DNA of 64,000 bases, taken from NCBI RefSeq assembly GCF_020092905.1, contig NZ_JAGSGB010000003.1, positions 186,001-250,000 on the forward strand. Direction: 5' to 3'. Of the stretch, positions 25,060 through 34,883 are shown one piece after another. A model generated the notes under the pieces. It was not told the origin of the DNA, did no database searches, and saw only the letters and a list, made by a program, of their open reading frames with translations. This DNA comes from Pacificimonas aurantium. GTDB lineage: Bacteria; Pseudomonadota; Alphaproteobacteria; Sphingomonadales; Sphingomonadaceae. Position numbers and translations under genes: made by a program. How positions within the stretch are numbered: position 1 is the stretch's first letter; each line of letters begins with the position of its first letter.

Positions 25060-26060
25060 ACTCGCTCCCCGTGCGGGCGGGGGTGCGGGCGCGCATGTGA
25101 GCGCGCATGCGGGCGGGAGCGCGCGCGGGCGATCCCGCGCATGAGGCCGTTGAGCAGCCCGGCAAAGCGGCCGGCACGGCGTTTGCGATACTCACCGCCG
25201 AGGGGCTCTCTCACCAGATCGCCGTAGCGCACGGGGTCGTGATATCTCAGCAGCCACATGGCGAGCCGGTTGTCGTGGCGGCGGCGCACCGTCTGGCTGC
25301 CGTCGGGATGGTAGGTGACGTCCTCCTGCCCCTCGAGCGCGCGGTCCCACAGCCGGTCGGAGAGAAGGAGCGCGGCCTGGTCGAGCGCGGCCTCCCACGC
25401 CTCGGCAAAGCCCTGTGCGTCGGTGCGGCGGCGCAGCCGGTATGCGGTCGAGGGCGAGCGGTGGACACGCTGGCACGCCGCGCGCACCGAGCCGGTTTCG
25501 GCCAGCGCCTCGAGGAAGGCGCGCTGCACCTGCGGCGACCAGCCATCGGCGCGCGGGGCGGTGCGCACGGGGGTGAAGTCGGCGACCGCCCGCAGCCGCC
25601 GCGCGCGCCTGTCGCGCCGCTGCCGCTCGCCAGGCTGGCGAGTCCGCTGCGGGCTGCCCTGCCCGGGAGCGTCGGGAGAGGAGGCGTCGTCGCCGTTCCC
25701 GTCATCCTCCCCGCCAGCCTCCCAGTCCTCCCCCCAGTCCTCCTGCTCGTCTTCGTCGTCGACCGTGTCGTCGTCACCTATGTCGGCGTCATCCGTGTGG
25801 GCGGTATGGGGGGCGCCTTCGCGGGCCTGCGCGTGCGGATCGAACCGGGCGGAGTCGTTGGCATCGTCAGGAGTGTGGCCGCCCGGCGCGGCGTAACCCG
25901 GGTCCGGCCTCAGCCAGAAGGGCAGATCGGGCATGCCGGGCGGGATGTCGGCATCATGGAGGTCGGGATCGGGAACGTGCGGATCGGGCATATGCGGGTC
26001 GGGGATTTCTGGCCCGGACACTTCCGGCCCAACCTCGGGACGGGGGAGGTGATCGGTCAT
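25056..26060 (-). CDS. Helix-turn-helix protein with acidic and basic low-complexity tails
   Basis: 334 residues from ATG 26060. The centre (about residues 165-235) reads GWSPQVQRAFLEALAETGSVRAACQRVHRSPSTAYRLRRR, a helix-turn-helix of the kind seen in small terminase subunits and transposase-like regulators, followed by a helical AEAWEAALDQAALLLSDR part. In front are repeated Pro-Asp dipeptides (PDPHMPDPHVPDPD) and a very acidic stretch (about 95-130); the C-terminus is Arg/His-rich (SRPHARSHARPHPRPHGE). Proteins with this core are frequent in sphingomonads, with unknown role. DNA binding is likely but not proven. An in-frame start 54 bases upstream cannot be excluded. Confidence 0.72.
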   Translation of the reverse strand: MTDHLPRPEVGPEVSGPEIPDPHMPDPHVPDPDLHDADIPPGMPDLPFWLRPDPGYAAPGGHTPDDANDSARFDPHAQAREGAPHTAHTDDADIGDDDTVDDEDEQEDWGEDWEAGGEDDGNGDDASSPDAPGQGSPQRTRQPGERQRRDRRARRLRAVADFTPVRTAPRADGWSPQVQRAFLEALAETGSVRAACQRVHRSPSTAYRLRRRTDAQGFAEAWEAALDQAALLLSDRLWDRALEGQEDVTYHPDGSQTVRRRHDNRLAMWLLRYHDPVRYGDLVREPLGGEYRKRRAGRFAGLLNGLMRGIARARSRPHARSHARPHPRPHGERV

Positions 26061-26214
26061 ATGGGCTCCATCGCTGCAAAGAGGAGCCGCCGTCAGTAGA
26101 CACGGATTTTCCAATTAGGAAAGCGAAGGTTTCGGAAGCGATTCGATAGTTTGCAGAGTCTTCAGCTTTTGCTGCGACGGTTGCGCCGACTCGAACCAGT
26201 TACCGGAGCCGGTC

Positions 26215-26433
26215 ATGTCCGGAGATTCCGCTTCATTGATCGCCCTGGCCGTGGGCCTTGCGGTGTTCATGGGGCTATGGAACCTGTTGCTCCCGAAACG
26301 GCGGCGCCGGCGGCGCAAGGCTGGCGCGTCGGGCCGCGCAGCATGGCGGCCCCGTGTCGTTGCAAAGGCGACGCCTCTTTTTCGGCCGCTCTGGAAAATG
26401 TTAACCGAGCGCGACCGTGCTGTTTGTTGCTAG
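26215..26433 (+). CDS. Small single-helix protein, probably altered at its 3' end
   Basis: 72 residues with an N-terminal membrane helix (SLIALAVGLAVFMGLWNLLL) and a very basic stretch (PKRRRRRRKAGASGR). GGAG about 7 bases upstream of the ATG supports translation. The base composition is like the host up to about 26400, but the last eleven codons lie in the AT-rich block and overlap, antisense, the end of the gene at 26401. The original C-terminus was therefore probably replaced when that block arrived. Confidence 0.5.
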   Translation: MSGDSASLIALAVGLAVFMGLWNLLLPKRRRRRRKAGASGRAAWRPRVVAKATPLFRPLWKMLTERDRAVCC

Positions 26434-27363
26434 TAAGCGTCGCCATTTCTGGCCAAAGGCGCCGCCGACGGTAGAGCGACTCGCGATGAAGTCCCCGAAC
26501 TCTTTATTCAGACACGATAGAAAGTTAGTTACACTAACGAAATCTTCGATCGACCTTGACGCACTACCTCGATCGAAACGAAAAGAGGTTGGTGAACGTA
26601 CTTGGATTCTGTCGACAACGTCCTTTTTACTGCCGCGTCTTGTTTCGGGAAACCAAACGTTGTGTTTGTGCTGGTAATTTAGCTCATTTCGTATCTTCGC
26701 TAACCAAGAGCTCGTTCCCAATCCCCCAACAAGGATTTTTTGAGATAATAAACGAATACCTTTCACGTATATATCAGAGTCAGGATCACCAGACTTTTTA
26801 GCATCACTCGATGCCTCGGAAAGTAGTTGACAAAAGTCCCGCCAAAAACCGTCGTGAACCCCAGATGCTGAAACCGATGGACGAAGCATCATGAAGCCGT
26901 TGTCAAACTCATCAACAAAGATTTTATACATTGCCGTGCCCGTCTCCAATTGCCCGGAAACGTCATAAGTATCCATGACGGCGTTTACGTGAGCAGACAA
27001 TCTTTGATTTACAAAAAATGATCCAAAGCCTTGACTTCTAATAATGGCATGTGCCGAATAAAAAGCGGAATAGTAGCTGGTTAACAATTGCCAACTAGTT
27101 GAAGGAAAAGGGGCTTCTTGCAATTCAATGCAATTAAGAAGACTTTGAAGCGAAGAAAACGAAAATCTTTCAAAATCAAAATTTACGTAAGGTATTATTT
27201 GTGGCAATGACGATAACTTTAAAACGATCCCCGTTTCTTGTGCGGCGGCTTCGGGCTCGTATGCGGCAGTTAGAAGATATTGCTGAATTCCGCCTTCTCT
27301 GCTCTTTTCCCGACCAAGCAAAGATAAAGCACCAGCCTGCAGGCTTGGAATCAGATCGATCAT
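26401..27363 (-). CDS. Unrecognised protein partnered with a DGQHR protein; HEPN-like motifs
   Basis: 320 residues, soluble, no signal peptide, visibly AT-rich codon use unlike its neighbours. A helical middle contains SYYSAFYSAHAIIRSQG (about residues 92-108), which resembles the helix of HEPN domains. Later, LAKIRNELNYQHKHNVWFP (about residues 221-239) places an Arg-Asn pair where HEPN ribonucleases carry their catalytic R-N-x3-H, with tyrosine at the histidine position. This is a suggestive motif match only. It starts 6 bases after the stop of the DGQHR gene and has no clear ribosome binding site, so translation is probably coupled. The pairing suggests the two products act together. Confidence 0.7.
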   Translation of the reverse strand: MIDLIPSLQAGALSLLGREKSREGGIQQYLLTAAYEPEAAAQETGIVLKLSSLPQIIPYVNFDFERFSFSSLQSLLNCIELQEAPFPSTSWQLLTSYYSAFYSAHAIIRSQGFGSFFVNQRLSAHVNAVMDTYDVSGQLETGTAMYKIFVDEFDNGFMMLRPSVSASGVHDGFWRDFCQLLSEASSDAKKSGDPDSDIYVKGIRLLSQKILVGGLGTSSWLAKIRNELNYQHKHNVWFPETRRGSKKDVVDRIQVRSPTSFRFDRGSASRSIEDFVSVTNFLSCLNKEFGDFIASRSTVGGAFGQKWRRLLATNSTVALG

Positions 27364-27369
27364 CGATGA

Positions 27370-28374
27370 TTAAAGAGTAAGCTTGCTTGATAAGCGGGAC
27401 TCGAGATAATCTCGAAGATTAGACCAACTGGTGCCCGGCTTTTCCAACCGATTTATCTGCATGTTCATAAAAACGGGAGAGATTATTTCTTGGAAGTTTT
27501 TAGGAGAATAATTATTACCATGCTTGTCGACCACGCGTTGTGCGACAGATCGGAAGAGTGCCATAAACGCTCTAAATACTACTGGTCTATGAAGTAAAGG
27601 TTGATCCGTCTTTTTTGAGATCTCCGCTGAAATGGACTTCAAGTATGAATTTAATATATTGAAAATCTCCAGAGCAGTCTTACTGCCAAAGAGAGGAAGG
27701 AGGGGTTTTACCGCATGATTAAAGGTAACCCTAGTAAGCTTAGTTTTGGACGCTTCGGCTGGTGATAGGTATCCTTTTAGTACACTTTTACTAGAGTTAT
27801 CAAAATGGTCAAATATATCTCGAAGTATCTGTTCAGAATCGCTTTCTATATCCGCGAGTCTCTTTATGTCTAGTAGTAGTTGTGACGGAACCGGCTTTTG
27901 TTTTGTATTTATATCTATGAATAGGCGCGTTTCGTCGCGTCTAGAGAGTCCATTGTAGATCACAACAGGGATACGGAGAGATGTTTTAGCAAGAGAAAAG
28001 CCATATACACGATGCTGGCCGTCAAGTATCAGGAAGGCACCGGCTACATTTGTAAATTCTAAGGTCTTGCCGCGACCAACGATCTTCAAGTCAGCTTTCT
28101 GCTGAGCGGAGAGTACAATCGAGTTGGGAATAGTGCCCACGTCCTCGTCGATATAATGGGCAATTTCTTTCGCGCGATTTTCATCTAGCTCTCTCTGAAA
28201 ACCCTTTATTGGATTTTCTTTTCTGCTTGTAACAACGCAAGTAGCAGCAAGAACCTCGCTCGGCATAGTGAGGGTATAAAATTGATGTTTTCCCTGCGTG
28301 ACAAGGGAAACGCTAAACCGCAGTCGATCAGAATTGTCTAAATCAGCGGTCCCGGGTTTGGGTGGCTTGGACAA
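27370..28374 (-). CDS. DGQHR domain protein (DndB-like)
   Basis: 334 residues. The defining motif is FLILDGQHRVYGF (about residues 114-126), followed by IPVVIYNGLSRRDETRLFIDINTKQKPVP, the order found in DGQHR/DndB-type proteins. The N-terminal part has LDENRAKEIAHYIDED, also conserved in the family. DndB regulates phosphorothioate DNA modification; many stand-alone DGQHR proteins occur in defence islands with unknown roles. The start appears to be TTG 28374, with AGGGA upstream; no ATG or GTG precedes it before an in-frame stop. The gene is AT-rich and foreign-looking. No dnd or ssp modification genes are nearby, so it is not part of a complete phosphorothioate system here. Confidence 0.88.
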   Translation of the reverse strand: MSKPPKPGTADLDNSDRLRFSVSLVTQGKHQFYTLTMPSEVLAATCVVTSRKENPIKGFQRELDENRAKEIAHYIDEDVGTIPNSIVLSAQQKADLKIVGRGKTLEFTNVAGAFLILDGQHRVYGFSLAKTSLRIPVVIYNGLSRRDETRLFIDINTKQKPVPSQLLLDIKRLADIESDSEQILRDIFDHFDNSSKSVLKGYLSPAEASKTKLTRVTFNHAVKPLLPLFGSKTALEIFNILNSYLKSISAEISKKTDQPLLHRPVVFRAFMALFRSVAQRVVDKHGNNYSPKNFQEIISPVFMNMQINRLEKPGTSWSNLRDYLESRLSSKLTL

Positions 28375-28420
28375 TGTAGCTTCCCTTGATTTCTCTTGAA
28401 GTGAAGCTAATCGAGATTTT

Positions 28421-28433
28421 GTTTATCGTAAAC
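28421..28433. promoter_or_regulatory. Short palindrome in the promoter region of the DGQHR operon
   Basis: GTTTA-TCG-TAAAC, a 13-base perfect inverted repeat with a 3-base centre, lies 47-59 bases before the TTG start of the DGQHR gene in the AT-rich leader. The position is right for an operator controlling the two-gene cassette. Confidence 0.35.
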
Positions 28434-28458
28434 CTACATCTGCGATTCAGGTGGCCCT

Positions 28459-28854
28459 CTACTTTTCTCTACTCTCCTCGCCCTCCGCCACCACATGCTC
28501 CCGCGCCATGATCATCCGCGAGCGGGTGAAGTCGATGAAGTTGGCCTCGTCTTCGGCGAGGAGGGCGGCGTGGCGCTGCGCCTCCGGCGTCGGGTCCCGG
28601 CCCGGCGCGGCCTCCTCGATCCAGAGTTCGGCGATGCCGTCATAGTCCTCGCCGTCCCCCGACGGGATGCCGCGCGAGGCCGCGGTGGCCGCGGCCAGCG
28701 GATGATCGACAGTGTGGCTTTGCACGTACCGGTGAATGCCGAGATGCGGCGCGGCGGCGGCAACCAGCGGCGCGTGGGTGCCGCGCCAATAGTCCTGGAA
28801 TTCTTCGCGCGTCATCGAGGGGAGCCGGTGAAGGCAGTAGCTGAGCTTTAGCAT
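28459..28854 (-). CDS. EthD domain protein
   Basis: 131 residues with the dimeric alpha/beta-barrel EthD pattern: MLKLSYCLHRLPSMTREEFQDYWRGTHAPLV at the start and DGIAELWIE in the middle, then FIDFTRSRMIMAREHVV near the end. EthD is required for ethyl tert-butyl ether degradation by an unknown mechanism; most members are uncharacterised catabolic helpers. Base composition returns to the GC-rich host type here, marking the right edge of the AT-rich block. Confidence 0.85.
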   Translation of the reverse strand: MLKLSYCLHRLPSMTREEFQDYWRGTHAPLVAAAAPHLGIHRYVQSHTVDHPLAAATAASRGIPSGDGEDYDGIAELWIEEAAPGRDPTPEAQRHAALLAEDEANFIDFTRSRMIMAREHVVAEGEESREK

Positions 28855-28936
28855 GATGGCCCGAGCGTAACGCGCACGGGCGGACGGCGAGAGTGGCGAA
28901 ATCGGGAGGACGCGCGCGGCGTGTCGGCGCGTCCGT

Positions 28937-29293
28937 TCAGCCGCGTTCGTCGAGCGTACGCCGCATCTCGCGCGCCTGCAGGTGCAGCGCCTGGCCGGAC
29001 AGGCGGATCTCGCGGCTTTGCTGGAAGAAGCCGAGGACGAGCCACAGGAAGGCCAGCGGGCTGGAGACGCCGCCGAGAAAATCGCCCAGCTCGTTCAGCT
29101 TGAGGTCGGCGGGGTTCTGGCCCTGCACGATCAGGTAGACGACGAGGCCGAAGACGTAGAGCGCCGACAGGACGAGGCCGATGCGCGGCAGGTGGCGCCT
29201 CTGCCGGTCGCCGGCGTCGAGCGCCCGTTCGAGCTCGGCCCCTTTCGGGTCCGCACGGTTCGGGTCCGCACGGGTCGGATCGGGGGTTTGCAT
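28937..29293 (-). CDS. Small two-helix membrane protein, unknown function
   Basis: 118 residues: a charged N-terminus with ADPNRADPKGAE, two membrane helices (about 40-58 and 72-90), and a C-terminal helix QQSREIRLSGQALHLQAREM. The segment LKLNELGDFLGGVSSPLAFLWLVLGFFQQ is a recognisable pattern in small alphaproteobacterial and phage membrane proteins, but its role is unknown to me. Confidence 0.68.
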   Translation of the reverse strand: MQTPDPTRADPNRADPKGAELERALDAGDRQRRHLPRIGLVLSALYVFGLVVYLIVQGQNPADLKLNELGDFLGGVSSPLAFLWLVLGFFQQSREIRLSGQALHLQAREMRRTLDERG

Positions 29294-29359
29294 GCAGGCG
29301 GGCTCCCTGGTTCGTGTGTGGCGGCCGTGCCCTGAAGCGGCGTTGGGCGCTTGCCTGCC

Positions 29360-29761
29360 CTACCGCCCCAGCGCTCGGTCGGCGAGGATGGTGTCGAGAT
29401 ATTCGCGCACCTCGACGATCCTGCCGCCCGCCATGCGGAACACGAAGCAATAGTCGTTGTCGTAGCGCCCGCCCTCCACTGTCTCGGCATCGCCGCGCGC
29501 CAGCACCACGACATGATCGCCGTCCGCCAGGATCAGTTCGGGGATGTTGCGATAGGGACCGGAGATGCGCGCGAGCAGCGGGCCGACGAGCTTCCGCTCG
29601 ACATCGGCAAGGCCGCGCTCATGCTTCGACCAGGCGCTGGAGCCCATAACGCGCCATTCGATATCCTCGGCGAAGAGGGGCAGGAAGTCGGACGGGTCGC
29701 CGCGTTCCAGCCCCGCAAAGGCCTTTGCGATGAGCGCGCGGTTGGTTTCGGTGGCGGTCAT
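29360..29761 (-). CDS. SnoaL-like (NTF2-fold) protein
   Basis: 133 residues from ATG 29761; an in-frame ATG at 29794 would overlap the thiC end by 20 bases. The single domain has the NTF2-like order: helix ALIAKAFAGLERGDPSDFLPLFAEDIEWRV, then beta strands ending in NDYCFVFRMAGGRIVEVREYLDT. SnoaL-like proteins include small cyclases, isomerases and binding proteins; the ligand is not deducible. It directly follows thiC and may be co-transcribed with it. Confidence 0.78.
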   Translation of the reverse strand: MTATETNRALIAKAFAGLERGDPSDFLPLFAEDIEWRVMGSSAWSKHERGLADVERKLVGPLLARISGPYRNIPELILADGDHVVVLARGDAETVEGGRYDNDYCFVFRMAGGRIVEVREYLDTILADRALGR

Positions 29762-29774
29762 GCGGGGGGCGTGC

Positions 29775-31822
<2,048 letters not shown>

Positions 31823-31942
31823 ACGAAATGCTGCGAGAGAGGGTGAGGGCGCCGAGCCGCGCTGTCAATGAGCCGAGTCGGCGCGGGGTGGCGGGGACCC
31901 GGAACGGCTGGGCATTCACGAACGCCGAACGGCGGCGAGCCC

Positions 31943-33460
31943 TCAGGCGGCGCGGCGCGCCTTCGCCCCGTCGCCGGTATAGACGAACTCCTCACCGTCG
32001 AGGTCGATGGCGGGGAACTCCTCCTTCTCTTTCCAGTAATCCTGGTTGTGCTGCCATTCGGGCTTGTCGCCGCGCAGCGGAAGCTCGTCCATGCCGCGCA
32101 TCAGATAGCCCGGATTGAAATTGTCGGAGTCTATCCACGGCAGGAGCTTCATGTCCTTGTCCTCGTCGCGCAGCGCAACTTCGACCCGGTCGGCGCCGCG
32201 CTCGTCCATATGGTGGAGGAGGCGCGCGACGAAATCGCCGAGCATGTCGACGCGCAGGGTCCAGCTGGCGCGGAAATAGCCCATGACCCAGATCATGTTG
32301 GGAACGCCGGTGAACATCATGCCGCGATAGTTGACGGTTTCGTGCCAGTCGACCTGCTTGCCGTCGACATAGAAGGGGATGCCGCCCATCATCAGGAGGT
32401 TAAAGCCCGTCGCGGCGACGACCATGTCGGCCTTCAGCTCCTCGCCGGACGAGGTGACGATGCCGTCCTTCGTGAAATGGTCGATCGTGTCGGTAACGAC
32501 CGAAGCCTTGCCGGCGCTGACCGCCTGGAAGATGTCGCCGTCGGGGCAATAAGCGAGGCGCTGCTGCCACACGCGGTAGCTGGGCGTGAAGTGCGGTTCG
32601 AATTCGAAATCCTCGCCGGCATAGGCGCGTACGGCCTCTTTCAGCTCCTCGAAGACGGCGTCGGGCTCTTCCTTGCAGCGGCGGGTGAGCTCGTCCTGAT
32701 CGTACATGAGCTGCTGGCGCACGACACGGTGCACGGTGGGCTCATCGACCCCGACCTGGCGCAGGCGGTCGGCCAGTTCATTCTCGTTCGGTGCGCAGTA
32801 GAAATAGGTGGGCGAGCGCTGCAGCATCGTCACATGTTCGGCTTTCTCGGCGAACGCCGGGATGACCGTGGCGGCCGTCGCGCCCGAACCGATCACGACG
32901 ATGCGCTTGCCGCTATAGTCGGTGTCCGGGTCCCAGAGCTGGGCGTGGACGAACTCGCCCTGGTAATCCGCCAGCCCCTTCCAGTCGGGGACGTAGGGTT
33001 CTTCATGGTCGTAATAGCCCTGGCACATCCACAGGAAGTTGCAGGTGAAGGTGACAGGTCCATCCTTCGTCTTCGCCTCGACGGTCCAGAGGTTCGTGTC
33101 GCGCGAAAAGGAACAGCGGGTGATGTAGTGGCCGTAGCGGATATGCTCGTCGATGCCGTTGTCGGCGATCACCTCGCCCATATATTTGAGGATCTCCTCA
33201 CCCGAGGCGACCGGTGCGCCGACCCACGGCTTGAAGCGGTAGCCGAAGGTGTAGAGGTCCGAATCGGACCGGACCCCGGGATATTTGTGCGTTTCCCAGG
33301 TGCCTCCGAAAGTCTCCTTCGCCTCCAGCACGACATAGCTTTTCTCAGGACACTGGTCCTGCAGGTGATAGGCCGATCCGATACCGGAAATGCCGGCGCC
33401 GACAATCAGGACATCTACATGCTGGGTGGTTCCGGCGCTCTGCGCCTGCTGCTGGGTCAT
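31943..33460 (-). CDS. Flavin-containing Baeyer-Villiger monooxygenase, EthA-like
   Basis: A 505-residue NADPH- and FAD-dependent oxygenase. FAD site: VLIVGAGISGIGSAYHL (about residues 17-33). NADPH site: GKRIVVIGSGATA (about 184-196). The sequence FVHAQLWDPDTDYSGK lies where EthA-type enzymes carry their form of the Baeyer-Villiger fingerprint, and ADMVVAATGFN is the flavin-monooxygenase ATG motif. Length is close to EthA (about 490). It would insert oxygen next to ketones or oxidise sulfur. It stands alone; the 196 bases upstream hold no gene that I can see. Confidence 0.92.
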   Translation of the reverse strand: MTQQQAQSAGTTQHVDVLIVGAGISGIGSAYHLQDQCPEKSYVVLEAKETFGGTWETHKYPGVRSDSDLYTFGYRFKPWVGAPVASGEEILKYMGEVIADNGIDEHIRYGHYITRCSFSRDTNLWTVEAKTKDGPVTFTCNFLWMCQGYYDHEEPYVPDWKGLADYQGEFVHAQLWDPDTDYSGKRIVVIGSGATAATVIPAFAEKAEHVTMLQRSPTYFYCAPNENELADRLRQVGVDEPTVHRVVRQQLMYDQDELTRRCKEEPDAVFEELKEAVRAYAGEDFEFEPHFTPSYRVWQQRLAYCPDGDIFQAVSAGKASVVTDTIDHFTKDGIVTSSGEELKADMVVAATGFNLLMMGGIPFYVDGKQVDWHETVNYRGMMFTGVPNMIWVMGYFRASWTLRVDMLGDFVARLLHHMDERGADRVEVALRDEDKDMKLLPWIDSDNFNPGYLMRGMDELPLRGDKPEWQHNQDYWKEKEEFPAIDLDGEEFVYTGDGAKARRAA

Positions 33461-33656
33461 GGCTGCTTCCTCCTCTGCCGATACGGCCGGTATTGCGGCC
33501 CGGCGATTTGCGGCGATGGTGCGCCGACCGTGCGGGCCCGATCTTGACCGAAATCAAAACCAGTTGCCGACCTATTGGCTTGGGGAGGAGGCGCACGAAA
33601 CTCCGCCTACCGCTAGTGTCGGCGCCAGCAGTGGGTCGTTCGCAGAGCTGCGTCCG

Positions 33657-34265
33657 TCAGGCCGACGCATCGCCGCGCGGACCGGCACCGAAGCGGAGGA
33701 TGAGCGCCAGGAAGAACATGGCCGCCGTCCCGCTGGCGCCGGGCGCCGCCTCGATCGCGGAGCGGCCGAAGGCCATGGCGACGGTGGTGAAAAGGAGCGC
33801 GGCGGCACCGGAAATCGCTGCGAGGATGCCGGCAATCCTGGTCAGCCCTGCGCCCTCCCTGGCAGCGGCCGAGCCGATGAGAAGGGCAGCGAGTCCGAAC
33901 AGGAACTTGCCTGCGTAGAGAATGAAGAAGGCGGCGGCTGCGACGGTCTGCGCGACCGGGGCGAGCGGCTGGCCCCCGCCGAATAGCGGGCCGAACATGG
34001 CGATGCCCATGGCGAGCTGGATCACATTGAGAAGTCCCGCACCTGAAATCGCCGCCCAGGCGGCGGCGAAGCGACTGCCGTGCGCCAAGGGACCTGCGGC
34101 GAAGGCGACGATCAGGAGGGAGAAGACCGTCTCCGCGCCCCAGATGATGCGGCGATCGATATCGGCGCCCGACGCCGACAGCGCCACATAGACGATCTGC
34201 GTCGCGACGAGCGAGACGAGAAGCACGGCGGTCAGCTGGGCCGCGCGTCCGGCAGACATGTCCAT
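33657..34265 (-). CDS. Multi-helix membrane protein, unknown function
   Basis: 202 residues from ATG 34265, which follows AGGAGAG. About six hydrophobic helices (near 9-28, 42-60, 66-90, 104-126, 138-160 and 168-190), high in alanine and glycine, with hardly any polar loops. The layout is typical of DUF4386-like proteins, but I cannot confirm the family by eye. No operon partner: the next gene upstream is more than 100 bases away. Confidence 0.62.
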   Translation of the reverse strand: MDMSAGRAAQLTAVLLVSLVATQIVYVALSASGADIDRRIIWGAETVFSLLIVAFAAGPLAHGSRFAAAWAAISGAGLLNVIQLAMGIAMFGPLFGGGQPLAPVAQTVAAAAFFILYAGKFLFGLAALLIGSAAAREGAGLTRIAGILAAISGAAALLFTTVAMAFGRSAIEAAPGASGTAAMFFLALILRFGAGPRGDASA

Positions 34266-34385
34266 CAAAGCTCTCCTACTCGCTCTTCGCCCAGACGTCA
34301 GGTTCGAGCGCGGGTACGAAAGGGTTACCGGACAGGAGAGTTGGGTGCGGCGAAATTAGGGGGCAGGGTTGGCGCGCAGGGCGGC

Positions 34386-34883
34386 CTAGAGATAATATTT
34401 GAGCCGGATAGTCTGCGCGGTATCGCCCGCGACGTCGAAGCGGACGCGCCGGAAGGACGGCGGCCCGAAGGGCGCGGAGGCGTCGTTGGAAAAGCCGACG
34501 CCCTCTGTCGGCAGGCCGAACAGCGCCTTGTCGAGGCGGCGATTGTCATTCTCGTCATGGATGATCGAGATGCCGTAGCTGCCCGAGTGGAGAGACTCGA
34601 TGTCCAATTCGACGGTCTCGTCGGCGGCCTTCACCGCGATGCGGCGCGCGTTCACGCCGGGCTTGCATTCGGGAAACCCTTCGGCGCTGTCCCACACACA
34701 AAGGCGAAGCGTCCCGCGCGGTGCGCGCAGCCCTTCGACCGTCAGGTGCAGCGTGGCGTCTGCGAGGTCACTCGGCCGGGGCGGGGCCGGGTTCGGACCC
34801 GGCGCCGGAGCCAGTCCCATCGCCAACGTCCCCACCGCCAAGGCGGCGGCGGTCCGCACGGCTGCGCGCTTCGCGTTCTTCAC
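34386..34883 (-). CDS. DUF2141 secreted protein
   Basis: From GTG 34883, which has GGGGGA 9 bases upstream, the product is about 165 residues: a signal peptide (AAALAVGTLAMGLAPA), a proline-rich spacer, and a DUF2141 domain with TLHLTVEGLRAPRGTLRLCVW, SGSYGISIIHDENDNRRLD and FGLPTEGVGFSNDA. DUF2141 proteins are secreted beta-sandwich domains of unknown role. The start lies inside the coding region of the upstream hydroxylase-family gene (116-base overlap in another frame). An ATG at 34964 would lengthen the overlap and lacks a signal sequence directly after it. Confidence 0.82.
   Translation of the reverse strand: MKNAKRAAVRTAAALAVGTLAMGLAPAPGPNPAPPRPSDLADATLHLTVEGLRAPRGTLRLCVWDSAEGFPECKPGVNARRIAVKAADETVELDIESLHSGSYGISIIHDENDNRRLDKALFGLPTEGVGFSNDASAPFGPPSFRRVRFDVAGDTAQTIRLKYYL

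Noticed and set aside
26556-26801. Small plus-strand gene inside the AT-rich block
   Set aside because: It is antisense to the 320-residue gene, has no ribosome binding site and no protein-like composition.
26401-28374. Complete Dnd/Ssp phosphorothioate system
   Set aside because: Only a DGQHR protein is present. None of dndA, C, D, E or ssp genes appear on either side.
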